Shown: piece after piece, positions 23,201-37,200 of the stretch
How the letters are laid out: every line of letters begins with the position of its first letter
Position numbering within the stretch: position 1 is the first letter of the stretch
Source: Onchidella celtica
Lineage: Eukaryota; Mollusca; Gastropoda; Systellommatophora; Onchidiidae
Direction of reading: 5' to 3'
Length of the DNA stretch: 64,000 bases
Assembly (NCBI GenBank): GCA_963931925.1
Contig: OZ007569.1
Coordinates: forward strand, 27,196,524-27,260,523
The notes under the pieces: model-generated
Databases searched by the model: none
Seen by the model: the letters and a program-made list of their open reading frames with translations, nothing else
What the model was told of the DNA's origin: nothing
Position numbers and translations under genes: made by a program

Positions 23201-26200
23201 ATTAGAAAATTTTACAAGGACTTGAGATCATAATGCACTCAAAGACAGCAATATACCATTTACATTCTTAGCCACAATGTCTTAAAATTTCTGTCCTCAT
23301 GTCGTAATGCCCCTCTTTTCAGAGCCCCCTTCAGCCCAAAAATTGCCAACCCTCCTTTGAAAATGACAATCTCAGATCCCGGTTACATAGATTACCAGAC
23401 TCTTCCTTTCCTGCAATGCAAAGACACTTGGGGTCTTTGGGGACAAAAGAGTTTGGCCAAGTCATTTATTACCATTCCAAAATTACCAAGAAACTAATTT
23501 CTTGCTTCTGATAAAAGGGGTAATTCTTACAGCATATGAATCACGCTCCAGATAATGGCGGATTATTTGCTATCTATGGCAGAGTGTGAGTAAATGATTA
23601 TTTGCTAATTTGCTAGTCTTCAAACACAGTGAAGAGGACAGAGGCCAAATGTTGTATGAAAGTGTTCTATTTATCTTTCAGGTAGGAATATTTGGACACA
23701 GCATGAGCTATCCGTCTGAAGAAACAAATTCTGTAGTCTGAGCTGAACTAATACATGTACATTCTGATGACATTTCCCAGCATGACAATCTGAATCACTA
23801 GCTACAGAACATTATTACTAACTGAGAAAAAAAGTTATACACATATACATAGTATTCTTTTTTATTTAAAACAATGGATTCTTATTCAGTTTAAGGCATA
23901 CTGCCACATCGAACAATGACAAACACTTTTAGGTTTAATGTCCCCTCATATTTGAATGTCATTTACAGCTAATCAATGTCTATATAACTTACTGAAATCA
24001 TAAAATTTTGACCAGTGTCATGTCATAGCAATTATCACATAACTTAGGAGCACTATGTTTGCCTTATGGCTGGAAATTGTCAAAATTTCAAAACATGAAA
24101 GATTTAGTTTTACTTCTGCTATAAAAGAGCTGTAAAAAAAAAAAATAGACTGAAAACTTTTTCTTAGCAAATGTTATTTTTACACATTATTATGTAATGT
24201 TAAAAATCTGTTAAACTTTACAGTGCATAATATCAAGTAACCCAATCATGCCAACTTCATTTCATTTGATCTCATTCTTGAATGAAAATGGTTTTTTAAT
24301 TTCTTTTTTTTTCCAAAGCATTTCGTTTCCAGCATGTAATAAAAAATATGACTTTCCTGAGATACATATTTTTTTTTTAATATTCAAAAATAGTCTAAGG
24401 CAGAGTTGCAAATGAAGACAGCTAATCAACCCCAAGGAAAACATCATATCAGAAATCCAGAGATAGACTCAACATTTTAGTTCATTCATGTCATCCTTAA
24501 AATAAAAGGACAAAGAAGGAAAACACACTTAGCTGAATACTTTAGCAAGCATGAAAATAAATTTCAGACAAAACAGAAGCAAAAAACTGCCAAAGTCTAA
24601 ACACAAAATGCAAGCAAATTAAATCAGTTAGTAAGCAGCTAAGGTAATAAGAAAGCTCTTTTGTTTTCTCTCTGAAAATGAGCAGATTTATGACCACGTG
24701 AAGAAACTGCCTGTTGGAATTTGCTGTTTATTTCTCTTGCATTCCCCCCCCCCCCTCCCCCCCCTCCTCAATTAATGTCCCTCATGATTCAAACATTTTC
24801 CACAAGTTTCAGGTAAAAACATAGATTAATTTATTCAGTTCAGCACAGACTAAATGATTTTCAGACACGTGATGCAAAAGCAGACAGATAGAAGTAACGC
24901 TTTCATGTTTTCCTCACAGACCCTTCTCTTTTGTCGTAAGGAATTAAATTACACTAAATTACACTGAAACATGACACATTGTATGACAAGAAAACAAAAG
25001 TATTATTTAATGAAATTGCTGATCATGTAAAATGCAAATACAGATCAAGATGCTGCATGGTTATAAGTGATGTCAGATTGTTAGCCTTCTTGTCAGATTT
25101 CTTGAAACTTCTTGAAATAATGTCTAATGAGGAGTTTAAAAAAAGCATGTAAATGTTATCTGACAAAACCCACTTCATTTCCATTGCCTCAAAACCATGT
25201 CAAATCCCACCATTCTAAAACACAGTAGATAACCATTTGAAAAATAATCAAGATGCTTGTGGGGTAAAAGGGATTGGCAGGTGTGATGTTTGCAGTGATA
25301 TGCTGAGAACATCTCTGGGTCAGATGCAAACCAAATACAACTTATAGAAACTTGAGTAGAAGGGAACATCCATGTATGCATTACTGGAAATTGGGTGCTT
25401 CAAAGTAGAAGGCATGAAAGGAAAAGAAAAAGGAAAAAAAAAAGGAAAGAAGAAAAAAAAAAAGGGAAGTACAACAATAGTCAAGGCTGAGGCATTCAAA
25501 GAGAACATAAGTAAGCATCCGAGCTAACACAAGAAAAAGAATAAATTCAGGAGGGAGATATAAAGAAGAGGTGAAGGTAATTTATGTAGATGTGGTGGGT
25601 TTTGGAAAGTCAGACAGAAATGCCTCAAGAGAATGCGTTAAATAATATGGAGGAGAAGAAAAAATCTTTATTCTGATGTGAGGGATATAAGAAATGGAAA
25701 TGAAGGAAAATTCTAAGTACACGAACGGATCAGAACAGTGCTTTACTCAAAGTCTTACAAGGAATATGAACGCGACCCCAAAGCAGTAGTGGGCTTTGAG
25801 ACATCCAGCAAGTTTTTGCATGTAATATGTACATTTTTGTTCAAGGGGTGAGGCAAAAGTCCTGGTGATGTGCAGGAAAAAAAACATTAGAATTGCCAAT
25901 GGGTTGGTTAATGGTACCAGTGGTTCTGTGTAAACTGCATCTCTATATCAGTGAGGCTGTGAGCGTGCAGAGAGTCTACCCAAATTTCAAATGCTTCTCT
26001 AGAACTTAAATGATTTAGCATTTGGAAAAAATTAACATTATGATGCAATATACAACATTTTCTACAATGATTTCTCACCTCTGAAATTGTGAGATTTTTT
26101 TAAGAAGTACTTTCACTTCATGACATATTTCTATACTGAGCTATCGAGAATTCGAATGCATTTTGACCATTTATTACATAACCTTACATTTAGAATCCCA

Positions 26201-29200
26201 CTAAATTACTGCCACAGTGGACTTTTGACTGGTTCATGTTCAGTATGCCACAGTGATAGAGTGCATTAACATCTGTCATAAATAGGCAGATTCTTTCTCA
26301 ATCGTATACTACTCTCAATGTGTAATGCAGCTCTGCTCCTCACATTTCAGTCACGATATTCATTTCTCCATGACACATGATTTGATGACTTTTCATCTAT
26401 CTATTCTGCTTGAGTCAAGCTGCCATTCTAAACATGACTTCAAACGGGTCGATGCACATGACTGAACTCCATATTTAAAAAAAAAAATTTAAAAAATTGA
26501 GGCTATTGCCTCAAGGTAGGGCAGATCTAACTGATCTGAAAAACAATTCAGTACAGTTTGTTCGCTGCTGAAGAGAATAAGCAGATGCTCGCAAGGCAGG
26601 ATTCAAATGATACTGATATGGGAATAACCTTTGAACAACAGAACTGCTACTAATTGAATAAGGAACAGGTGGGGTCCAAAGATTAAAATGCGGGAAACCT
26701 TTGAAAACAAGATTCTAAGGCAGTTACCTTTTCTTCTGCAACACAGTAAAACTAACTTTTGATATCTTGTTCAGACACATAAATGAAGGTGTAACTGAAA
26801 ATCAGACACGCTATCTACTTTGTCCACTTGACTTCCCAGATGCTGAGCCAAGATGTGGGTTTTGGTGTTAATATCACAGAAAGAATTCCATGGTCAGAAT
26901 TTACTCAATTTAGAACCTGGTAAGTGGAATCTGTCAAATTTAGACACTTAACTATCCAAGGAGAAAATATGTTGTAATTAAAGTATTTAGAATTCCTGTT
27001 CAAAGTTTCTTTTTATAGTTCAACATTTGTAAGTATGAAGAGGTGTGTCCTGGTACTCCAATGTATACCTTTATGACCACCTGAAGAAACTGCCTATTGG
27101 AATTTGCTGTTTATACGTATACTGGGAAATGTTTCATAGCAAATTAAATACAAACAAACAAAAATTGTCTGTTGGCATAAAACTATAACACTAATAATGA
27201 CAAAAAGATTGACAACTTTATTGTGCCATCATGAAAGGATAAAAATAAATAAACAAAAGACTCCTATGTGGCCTTACATCTCAGTTTGCCAACGGTTTTC
27301 AGTAATAAAATATGACTGGGTCGTTATCCCAAAAATTGCTGAGAACAACACAAGCCTAAAAATATTGGGGAAGGTGTATGGTGGGGAAGGGGGTTAAAGG
27401 GGTGGGGGTTGCTACTGAAACAGAACAGAAAACAATCAACAGAAACCAAGAAAAAAAACAACAACCAAAAAACAACAAAACTGAAGAATGATTTGACACT
27501 TATGATGACTGATCATTTGATTGTAAAATCATAACCATAATCTTTATTATTATTGTTGTTATTATTATTATTATTGTCTCATTTGCCCCACAATGTTCCT
27601 CCTGAAAATGAGAGGCAAACCACAGAACAGAAAAATCAACACCATATGTTGTCACAGACAATGTACAGCTTCTTCCAAAACTAAATTCGAAAATTCAGCA
27701 CTGGGCTGACTTTTTATCAATACCAATCAGTGACAAACACAACACAAAAGAAAACTTCATTTCTGGCAAGTACTTTTGACTTTTGTTCATTTTTACAAGA
27801 AAAGGACTAATACTGTTATGATAGGATGATGCATCACAATCGATGATTTGCCAATTTGCTGATTTGCAAAAGACTGGCGATATGTATACTATTTAAACAA
27901 GTATGCAGTAGCGGAATCACTCTGAACAGGATTATTCATATGAAGGTATTTTGGTGGTGCCCGAGTGTGACGCTGAGATGGAATACATCAATTTACGTAT
28001 TGCTCGGAGATGAATGACTGTGTTTTTGTCATTCAGGAGATGAAAATGCGTGCATGTGTATTGGCTTCATACAGATGCAGTGCTCCACAGTGTTCAAATC
28101 TCTTCTTATATCTAAAGCAGAACTGAATATATGGTATATGTTTCAAGACTGTAAGTGTAAGTAAAGTGAAAAATGATGAAGCTAGGTAAATTTCTAATAA
28201 AACTAATGATAGCTGCAATTTCCATAAACTGACAAAACATCTTCAAAACATTACAGTTACTGTAATAAAAACAAAAAAAAAAACACAAAAAAACTAACAA
28301 ACAAGACTGCTAAACCCACCATGGAAACAAACATAAAACAGCTGTTGTTGTTTGCAAATATTTAACTAGAAACTATGTCTGAATGCAAATATTCAAAGTT
28401 AATTAAAACTGTGTCAAGTGCACCACTGGTTTAAAAACTGCTGAACTGACTATACTATATGGACGCTCGAATGAAAAATTGTTCACACCTCAGTCATTAA
28501 AACAAATGATTAGAATAAGTTAAAATAAGCCTTAGTGTAATTCTTAAATTCAGCCTGACTGAATTTTTTTTCTTTTACTAATGTAAGCTTTGATCAAGCA
28601 ATGTAATGTCGCATAAGTATACGCAAAAGTATACGATACTAAGGCGGTGAGGTGGAGAGTAAGCATTTTAAAGCCATGAACATGGAAACAACAACACCCG
28701 AAAAATATAGAACAAAATCGGTCTCTACCTGGACAATTTCTATGCTGCCCTTCCTACGGGAGTCGGTTCCTTTCTGTGTTGAGACAGAGACATTTGTAAA
28801 TATGGCATGGCAGTGTGTGAAGGATAAGGTGATGGAGGGACGTGGTTGTAAATGACACAATACGATGATGGTATGCAGTATGGTATACATTCACAATGGC
28901 ATAGAGAAGCAAAAATGACTGGCTGCTTGATTCCATTGATACTCAAATGGAATGTCGTTTATTGATGTGTTGAGAATTGTGAAATCGAGGGACGCTTGAT
29001 TTAAATATTGGCGCGCAATAAGGTAAAATATAGGTGAAATCGTGTAAATTATGCCAAAGGCAATACTCCATCTTTGTTCTATGGGGGTAGAGGATTCGTG
29101 TTTCCTACACTAAATTCCCGTGACTTCAAAAGCATCATCATCAACTATTACATGAGATATGCCCCCCCCCCCCCCTAAACTGAAGGACAAAGGCATCAAT

Positions 29201-31214
29201 CAGAAAATGTCAGAACTGCTACATGGCACGGTGCAATAACGGTCACTATCATCCGCCGTGTAGCATCGCGCCTCCTTCCCCTCCACTATTTAGCTGCAAG
29301 TTAGAGACCTTGGGTTCAATCACAGGAACTCTCCGTCCGTGTTTGTTCACAGCAGTGACTGCGCTACCATGGCAACAGCTATGCTAGCCAAGGGAGAAAA
29401 AAAAAGTGCTCTGGAAAAAAAGCTAACTCCTTTTTCTCTAACGAATCTTTCCAGTGTTGTACAGATACCAATGTCAGCCGTATGAGGCTTTATTCTGTTA
29501 GCGAACTCGGATATGACCTCTCGATTTTCTGTTTCGCTGGCTGTGCCGTAATTGGCCACGGGGAAAAGCCCAAAAAATCCCCTTGCAAAGACAGCAGCTT
29601 GTTGACAGCTGATAGTCATTACTGTCAACAATGTTCTGCTGCTTGTCAAAAAATAGCCTGTGTTGATTAAAAATCAATTCCAAAACACGTAATCTCGATG
29701 GGCCATGGTTGATGTTACCAAAGAAAATGATATTTCCCTAACTCTCTCAAACGACAGAGATTGTAACTCTTACATGAACAGGAAAATGTGCGAGGGTGGG
29801 AGAATGGGCACAGTATTGTAACTTGGAGTAAACAGTCTGAGGATCAATAAAGTAACTGTAGCACGGCAAACTGCGGCCCTACCAGTTACGTCGAAGGTCG
29901 TTGTCACAAAGGGTCACAGTTATTTGACCAATGACAGCGCAGCCTGCCATGGCTCGTGTCCAATGGGAAGCCGCATACCTTTCGGAGACGCGCCTGCGAC
30001 CAGGCCAGGTGCAAACAACAGGTATGGTATACTTGGCGAGTGGGTGAACCCAGGCATGACTCATTTCCTTACACTCCGGGACGTGTTTGGTTATTTTTAT
30101 TACGAATATTTCATCCCTTATCTAAAAGGAAAAAGGTGGGAGCGTCAAACTTCTACGTAACAGGTATGAAATTCAAATGCGTGAGATACGCGCTTGACAA
30201 CGGTACAGTTGAGAGTTTCGATCATATTCTGTGAAGTTATACCTGGTTGGAAACTAGCTTAGATGCGTACGGGGCAAGGTGACAACACACTGCAGCATCA
30301 CAAACATACTGTTCATGTCTCCCCACGGAAGCGCATAATGAGGACGTATGAACACAAACACAGGAGAGACGACAACTACTAAAAAAAGAAAGAAAAAGGG
30401 AGTCTCCCACACAGAGGACATGGAGCGCGGGTAACCAACTACTGGCTTCAACTTCGGATGTGACAGCACGTAGTATTTCTCACTGAAGAACTGGAGATAT
30501 CTTCGGCATTCTTAACTGGAGGTGAACGAAACGAGACGTTTGACACAACTAGTGAATGCTAGGGTGTGATTCAGATCACTATTATACAGCACAGGTAGGT
30601 GTTTCGTTAGACAGTTCTAGTTAATGCGCAGTTGTATCTTCCTACGATCTTAATGGCAATATTACCGCCCTATAATCAACTCGCTGACAGCTCTTGCCAA
30701 GTGTTTACGGTGACTTTCGAATAAAGTCAGTATATTGCTCCCACAAAACTCTATTTAAACTTTACCATAAAACTCAATACTAACAAAAACGACAGCTGTT
30801 TTGTATATGCAAGCATCAGAATGCAGCCAGCAAAAACTGCCATGGGGTAATTTGTCGTGACAAAGGCAAGGCCATAAATTCTGACATGAAAAACATCTCT
30901 GCGATCAACATGAGCTTTGGAGGTTCGTGAAATAAACGTCGTGTACGTAAAAAAAGATTGAAACAGTAAAAAGAATACCACGATACATTAAATTGCTACA
31001 GATTGGTGAAAAGAAAGTAAACCAATCTTGAACTTTGAATTTCGTTCGTCTCCTGAATTATTTCAATCTTCTGTTTTCTTCAGAAATGTTTATTTTTCCG
31101 TACAACGACGCTTGTTCAAGTTGTCTTCATATAACATGCTCACTGTCTATCTATCTATCTATCGAAAAACGTCGACCATCATAATATTCTGATCTGATTA
31201 TATTTTTTGTTTGC

Positions 31215-31286
<72 letters not shown>

Positions 31287-34200
31287 TCATCTATCTATTG
31301 GCAAGTGCCTATTATCTGTCGAAAAACGTCGACCATCACAATATTCTGATCTAATGATATTTTTGTTAACTTATCTATCTATCTATCTCTATCATCTATC
31401 TATCTATCTATAGATACTACAGACACTCGATAGATGGATAGATAGATAGATAGATAGATAGAAACTTCGACCATCATAAAATTATTCTGATCGGATGTTG
31501 TTGGTTTTTTTTTGGTGACTTTCTCTCTCACTCCGCATTCGTATAAATCCACAGTACAATCAACAGTTATCAATAGTTCTAATGATCATACCTAATAATA
31601 GCTTGCCTCGGACAAGACAACAAATCCCTTGCGGGAGATTACGTGAGACATTTAAAAATATAAGTAGACGCATTACGCAAGACTGGAATACTTCCTTTGC
31701 TCAAAAGAAACTGAATTCTCAATATAAGATAAAGGCTTGAAAGTGTACTGGGGAACTACAATGCTCGTCAAACGCCTTTTCGGGGAAATTCGTCACGTCA
31801 AGCAAAGAACGTGCGCCATGAGACAGCCCTATATAATATATAGAACTTGTTTAAACAGGATACCGGATAGACCCAAAGCAACCAGCTCTCTTGTGGGATG
31901 GTACTTGAAAAAAGGGCGGGGGGGGGGGGTCTAAAAACACTTACAGGATCATTGTAGTTGTCACCCATCTAGATCTACTTGTTCACCCATTTTCTTCTTC
32001 TACGCCTCCCATGTTTTTGTCTGTCTGACTAGTCAGCGTATCAGTACATTCGTTTGAGATCGAAGTATTAAAATACAAAACGGATTAGGCAGGTTGAAGG
32101 AAGAGAACAAGAGACGCACAAAGACGAAATATTTGTAAGAATTCCTAGAAGACGATAAAACATTTGGATTTTACGTCGTCATTTTAGACAGAAAATTCCA
32201 ATCTCTTGTGAAATCGATGCTGAGAATTTCAACAGATTTTAAGAAAGTGTTTTGGAGATAAAGTATTTGCTGCCGTCTTCTCTCAATACAACTTCACAAT
32301 TTCATTGTCTGTTTAATTCTAGTCGAATATTTTTATTTTGTTATTTGTTTGTTTTCATAAAATCAATTATGATATTTCCATCGGATCCTATTAAAAGTGT
32401 TGCATGCAGCTTGAACAGCTGTTCAATCTGAAATGAATATAGTGTCCACGAGACTGCTAATGTTTCTTGTGAGCATCAGCCGTGGTTTAAATTGATGGGG
32501 TTCTGAATGCCAAACATAAATAAAATACCCAAGCAAACCGTGAAAGGCGCAAAGTGGCCGTTGTCGTGCCGACGCGCCGTGAAACCCAAACTCAAACTAA
32601 TAACAGAGGCACAGATTCGTTGCTTGCAGAACCGCACGATTATCGGCCGGATGCATTGCCGAGGCCTATTAATGTAATACACTGTCTTGTACTGCGTGAC
32701 AAAGTGTCGGATGTCCGTGATAGAGTGAATAAATGTATATATGCGCACTATATGTTGGCCACAAGAGGGCACTACCCAGCCATATACCCGACAGGAGGAG
32801 AGCTCAGTAACAACCCGACACTTGTGACACGGCACTTGATTCCGTTTTTTTGTTTGTTTGTTCACATATTGTCACTTTCGAGTGTACAAAATATGGTTCT
32901 GTCATTCTTCATCCCAATTCCATCCTCATCTCCTCAAGATTTCGATCATGACTCAGCTAGCGCCTCTGGTTATTATGGTGCAGATCTCTCTCTCTTTCTT
33001 ATGCATGACCTCAATAACCAAACATAATCTCTATTTCATAGAGCAGAAAACGACAGTGTTCGGAGTTTATGGGTACTCGATCCACCAATGCTATCCAATG
33101 ATTTCACTTTTCTGAGGAAAAGTACTAGGAGGCAAATAGCAGAATGCAGCTATGTAGCCTAGCATATCTTTCAGTTGAAAATTTCGCATTTTGCATTTTT
33201 CCGTTCCTTTTCCCGTCAGATCTTTCTTCCCCACAAGCAGCGTAACGGAAAGCGATAAAAGATGGAAGTAGACGCCTGGTTTTCGCACATAAATTTGACC
33301 TTTTAAATTTTGATTTTTTTTTTTTCAATTTCAAGCATTTGTTTCCATTTTAAAAAAAAGAAAAAAAAGAAAGAAAATGGTGAAAACACATAATCGTACC
33401 CAGACTATGTCCTACCACTATTGCAATAAACGGGACAAAAAAGGCACGGACAGTCTACTTTCGGACATGTACAATGTGTCTACCTACAATCGCACATCTG
33501 CTGGCCGCGGGTTACTGCAGATGTGGGTGGCGGTGTGAAAGAATGCTCAGTTCACGCACACGCGCAGGTATGCTGTAATCGCCATTCTAATATAAAAGGT
33601 TAACTAAAGTCATGAGAGGTGCAACTACGCTGTCGTCGATGACCAGGTGGATTAAACTGTCTAGCATATGTCTCAAATAACGGGAAACATAGGGTCACTT
33701 ACAAATAGTCCAGTTCATTGTTCGCTTTTCCTTGAGAACCTTTCTGTTCATTCACTTTCCTGCATAACCTTTCATTGGCGGCACTGTTACATCACTGTTA
33801 CTCAACCCTGATACAGTTCTTTGTCTTTCGTCTCATCGGATTCTGTGTACAAATACTATAATTATGAAGATCTCCACGTCCCTCTGGCCGTCTATCCTTT
33901 ATTATTATTGTTTTTCTGTCTGAACATTAATTTTCTCTGCTTCCTTTGCAAGACGGCAAGGACTCTGTCAAATTTAGGCCGGTCATTTTGCAAATTCTTG
34001 ATATAATTTTGCTATTAATTTATTTTCAAATTCTTTTCCAGAGATGGCCACGCCACAGTTCCGAGTTCTGACCCAGCTCATACTTATACTGCTCACATTC
34101 TCAAACGTGCTGAGCCAAATCTCGGAGTGTCTAACAATGAATAATGTCTTTCCCAACTGCTCATGTGAAGCTGCTCTCAATGACCAAGGCCAAGAGACCC

Positions 34201-37200
34201 TGTACCCAGCGGTTGACTGCTCAGGGCTGGGTCTGACACAAGTTCCTGTTCCCGCCACATCCTATACCAAACTGATATACGAAGTGAGGCTTAATAATAA
34301 TACTATCGTCAATCTTGGCAGCGACATCCTGAACAATCTTCAAATAAGAAAATTGGATTTTAGCGGAAATGCCATCCGTTCCGTGGATAACCATACTTTT
34401 CGGGCTTTGAGCCCACATCTTATGATACTGCACCTAGATGGAGACTCTGCTTCGCCTCCTCCAAAGGCCGCTTTCCTACATCTTACCAGCGTTGAAGAGT
34501 TGGTCCTTAGAAACTTCGCAGTGCAGGATTTAGACGATTCAGCGGAACATAATTACTTTCTTCCATTAACTAATTTAAAAGTTCTCACTCTGGATAACTG
34601 GGGAATCTTATCTATAGCGGAAAATTCCTTCAGAGGTCCTTTAAAGCTCCTTAGCTTGAGTTTACTTCGGCAACCAATGCCATTCTTGCCAATTGATATG
34701 CTTCACTCACCTGAACTGAAAGAGTTACAGGAACTAAAAATTTCTCACGGCAGCCTAAATGAACTGTCACAAAGTGCCTTCTCTAAACTGGACAGGATTC
34801 AGAAGCTGGATCTGAGTCATAATCAAATCGACAGTTTGCAAGATGACTGTTTTATGGATGTCGGCGATACTCTGCTCGAACTAGATCTCTCAAGCAATAT
34901 TCTCAATAATAACCGCCCCTCTTCCCTGATTGGTCTGAAGGGTCTAACAAACTTGGAAAAGCTGGACATGTCATCAAACCTACTCAGAGGTGTTCCAGAT
35001 TTTTCACAGCTGGCCACGACAAAAATGCTAAAGTTACATTTAAACAATAACCAAATCACAGAACTACAGGAAAATTCCTTTGTCGGTGTTGCAGACAAAC
35101 TGAACACATTAGATCTGTCAGAAAACGACATACGGATCATGAATAACAACTCTTTCAATGGTGTTACACAGCTGGAAGTTCTGTCTCTAACAAACTCGCC
35201 ACACAACACAGGGTTACCATTGCCACTGCCAGTGTCCTTACTGGGGTCAAAGGCGACATTGAAACAGCTATATCTCACCGGACAACGTATCAGCATACCC
35301 AGTCTGTGGGCAATAATAGGAGATTTCACTCAACTTGAAGTGCTGGACCTGGCTAAAACCCAGCTAAACAACATCCCAAATATGGCATTTGAAGCCCTGA
35401 AACAACTCAAAAGTCTAGATCTCACAGAAAATGCTTTGCCAGGCTTGACACAAAGATCACTAATCGGACCGCGAGACACACTAAATCAGCTTTACCTCAG
35501 TTCCAATAGCATATCCACGCTCCCATCGTGTTTGTTTTACCAGTACACAAGTTATCCCATCACCATGACACTAAAAGGAAACGACCTCGAGTGTGACTGC
35601 AATCTAAAATGGCTGTGGACCCGCATTAAAAACGCTACTATAAAATTTTCCCCTGGTCACGGGGCTACGTGCAAGGATAACCAGCTTCTTGAATCTAAGC
35701 AGCTGAATGATTTTTGCACTGGTCACCACATAGATCCTCCTTGCGAAGAGCACTATACTACACCGTTAACTACAACTACCACAATTCGACCTCCCCCCGT
35801 ACTGTCCATAATGTTTGAAAAGATCGCTACGACAACCATCACTGTTAAATGGACTTTATCAAACACTGATCAGCTTAACAAGTTCAAAGTAGAGGTGATG
35901 AGCATGTTTATGGTTTCTGAATATGAAAATGACAATATCGATCGCTCCAAAACACAAGAAACAGTACAAGGACTTCTCCTCGGTGTTTCGCACGACGTCT
36001 GTGTCACTGCATATTTTGACGACATTCCTTCTGTGACAAAGTGTGACAAAGCAAATACATTAGGTGGTGCCACTACCAGAAAGCCAGAAGGACAAACAGG
36101 CTCAGACTCCGAGGATATTGGGATAATCGTTGGTGCTGTAATAGGCGGTGTGGTTCTGCTGGTCATTGTAACTGCCATTGTATATCTGGTTTTCATTCGT
36201 CCGCGCCCCAAGAAAAGTGCTTCCAATAACGTGTCGAGGCAGCCTCGAAATTTCTCAAAAGCTGAATTACCCTCCATGAGCACAGACACCAGAAGTTTTG
36301 CTAGGCCGCACCGATCTGCAAATGCCTCTGCCCCAGATCAAAGGGACGGAATGCAAGTTGTTGCCATCAGTGATGGCCAAACTAGCAATGGTCGTGTAGG
36401 AAGAGCTCAGATGTTGACATCGGATGGAAGTTATAAAGTTATGGGAGACAACCGGTCTGCCCACCCTTCATCTGTTGGCCAGTCCTCCTATGAGAATGAC
36501 CGAGGTTCCTTGCCACCAACACCTCCAGTAGTCCAGCCACCAGCCTACTACAACAATGATGCTTTCCAGAGTGACCAGTATGACGAGGTGGAACCTCAGA
36601 AAGAAATCATATTGTGATGAAAATCTGTGAATATTTTATATTGAGGAAAGCATTAATTTGTTGATCATGTGGGAGATACAATTTGCAACGACGACTATTC
36701 TCTGGATTTAATCGGCGATTGAGAAACTGCTGTCGAATTTTTTTATTTTGAAAAATTATTTTCAGTGACATTGAACTCAGCCATTTGTCATGCAGCTTAG
36801 ATTGGATGAGACAGACTGAAGTATTTTACTGCGACCTTCACGATCGATATGCACTGAAGCTGGTGTGGACCATCAAATCTCACCATTTTCTGTCCATAGT
36901 TAGTTGTGTTAAGAAAATTGATGAGGTTACATGAACAACACGGACCATATCAACCACAGCCTTTGAAATAACGTTAATTACGCATCTGAAAATGGCAATG
37001 ACATAAAAGGACGGCTCTGGTTGCAACGGACAAATAATGTCAGTGTGATGAATTTTTAAGCAAAAGTTTCCGACAATGTGGCAATAATAATAATGTGACA
37101 ACTGTGTTGCCCTTCATGTGTCTCCTTCCGTACAGCCGCCTATGGGGAGGGACGACAAAGCCTTTTCATTTGTCATGTACTTATAAAGGCACAATACTAC

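Larger units (their letters stand above)
22422..34030. other. Large ATG2 intron, lower part
   Basis: A-T-rich intron without recognisable exons on either strand. It holds C runs at 24744-24764 and 29162-29175, the two 45-base repeats, the ATCT array near 31.2 kb and a G run at 31918-31929. It should also contain the promoter and the 5' exon of the nested LRR gene, which I could not place. Confidence 0.6.

Noticed and set aside
29225..29335. tRNA-derived SINE head
   Set aside because: GGTTCAATC resembles a B box and an A-box-like stretch lies upstream, but spacing and cloverleaf do not hold and no second copy is in the window.
32554..33027. 157-codon plus-strand reading frame upstream of the LRR gene
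   Set aside because: No domain, no coding-like composition, no splice link in frame with the LRR start, and an overlapping long frame on the other strand. Best treated as chance.
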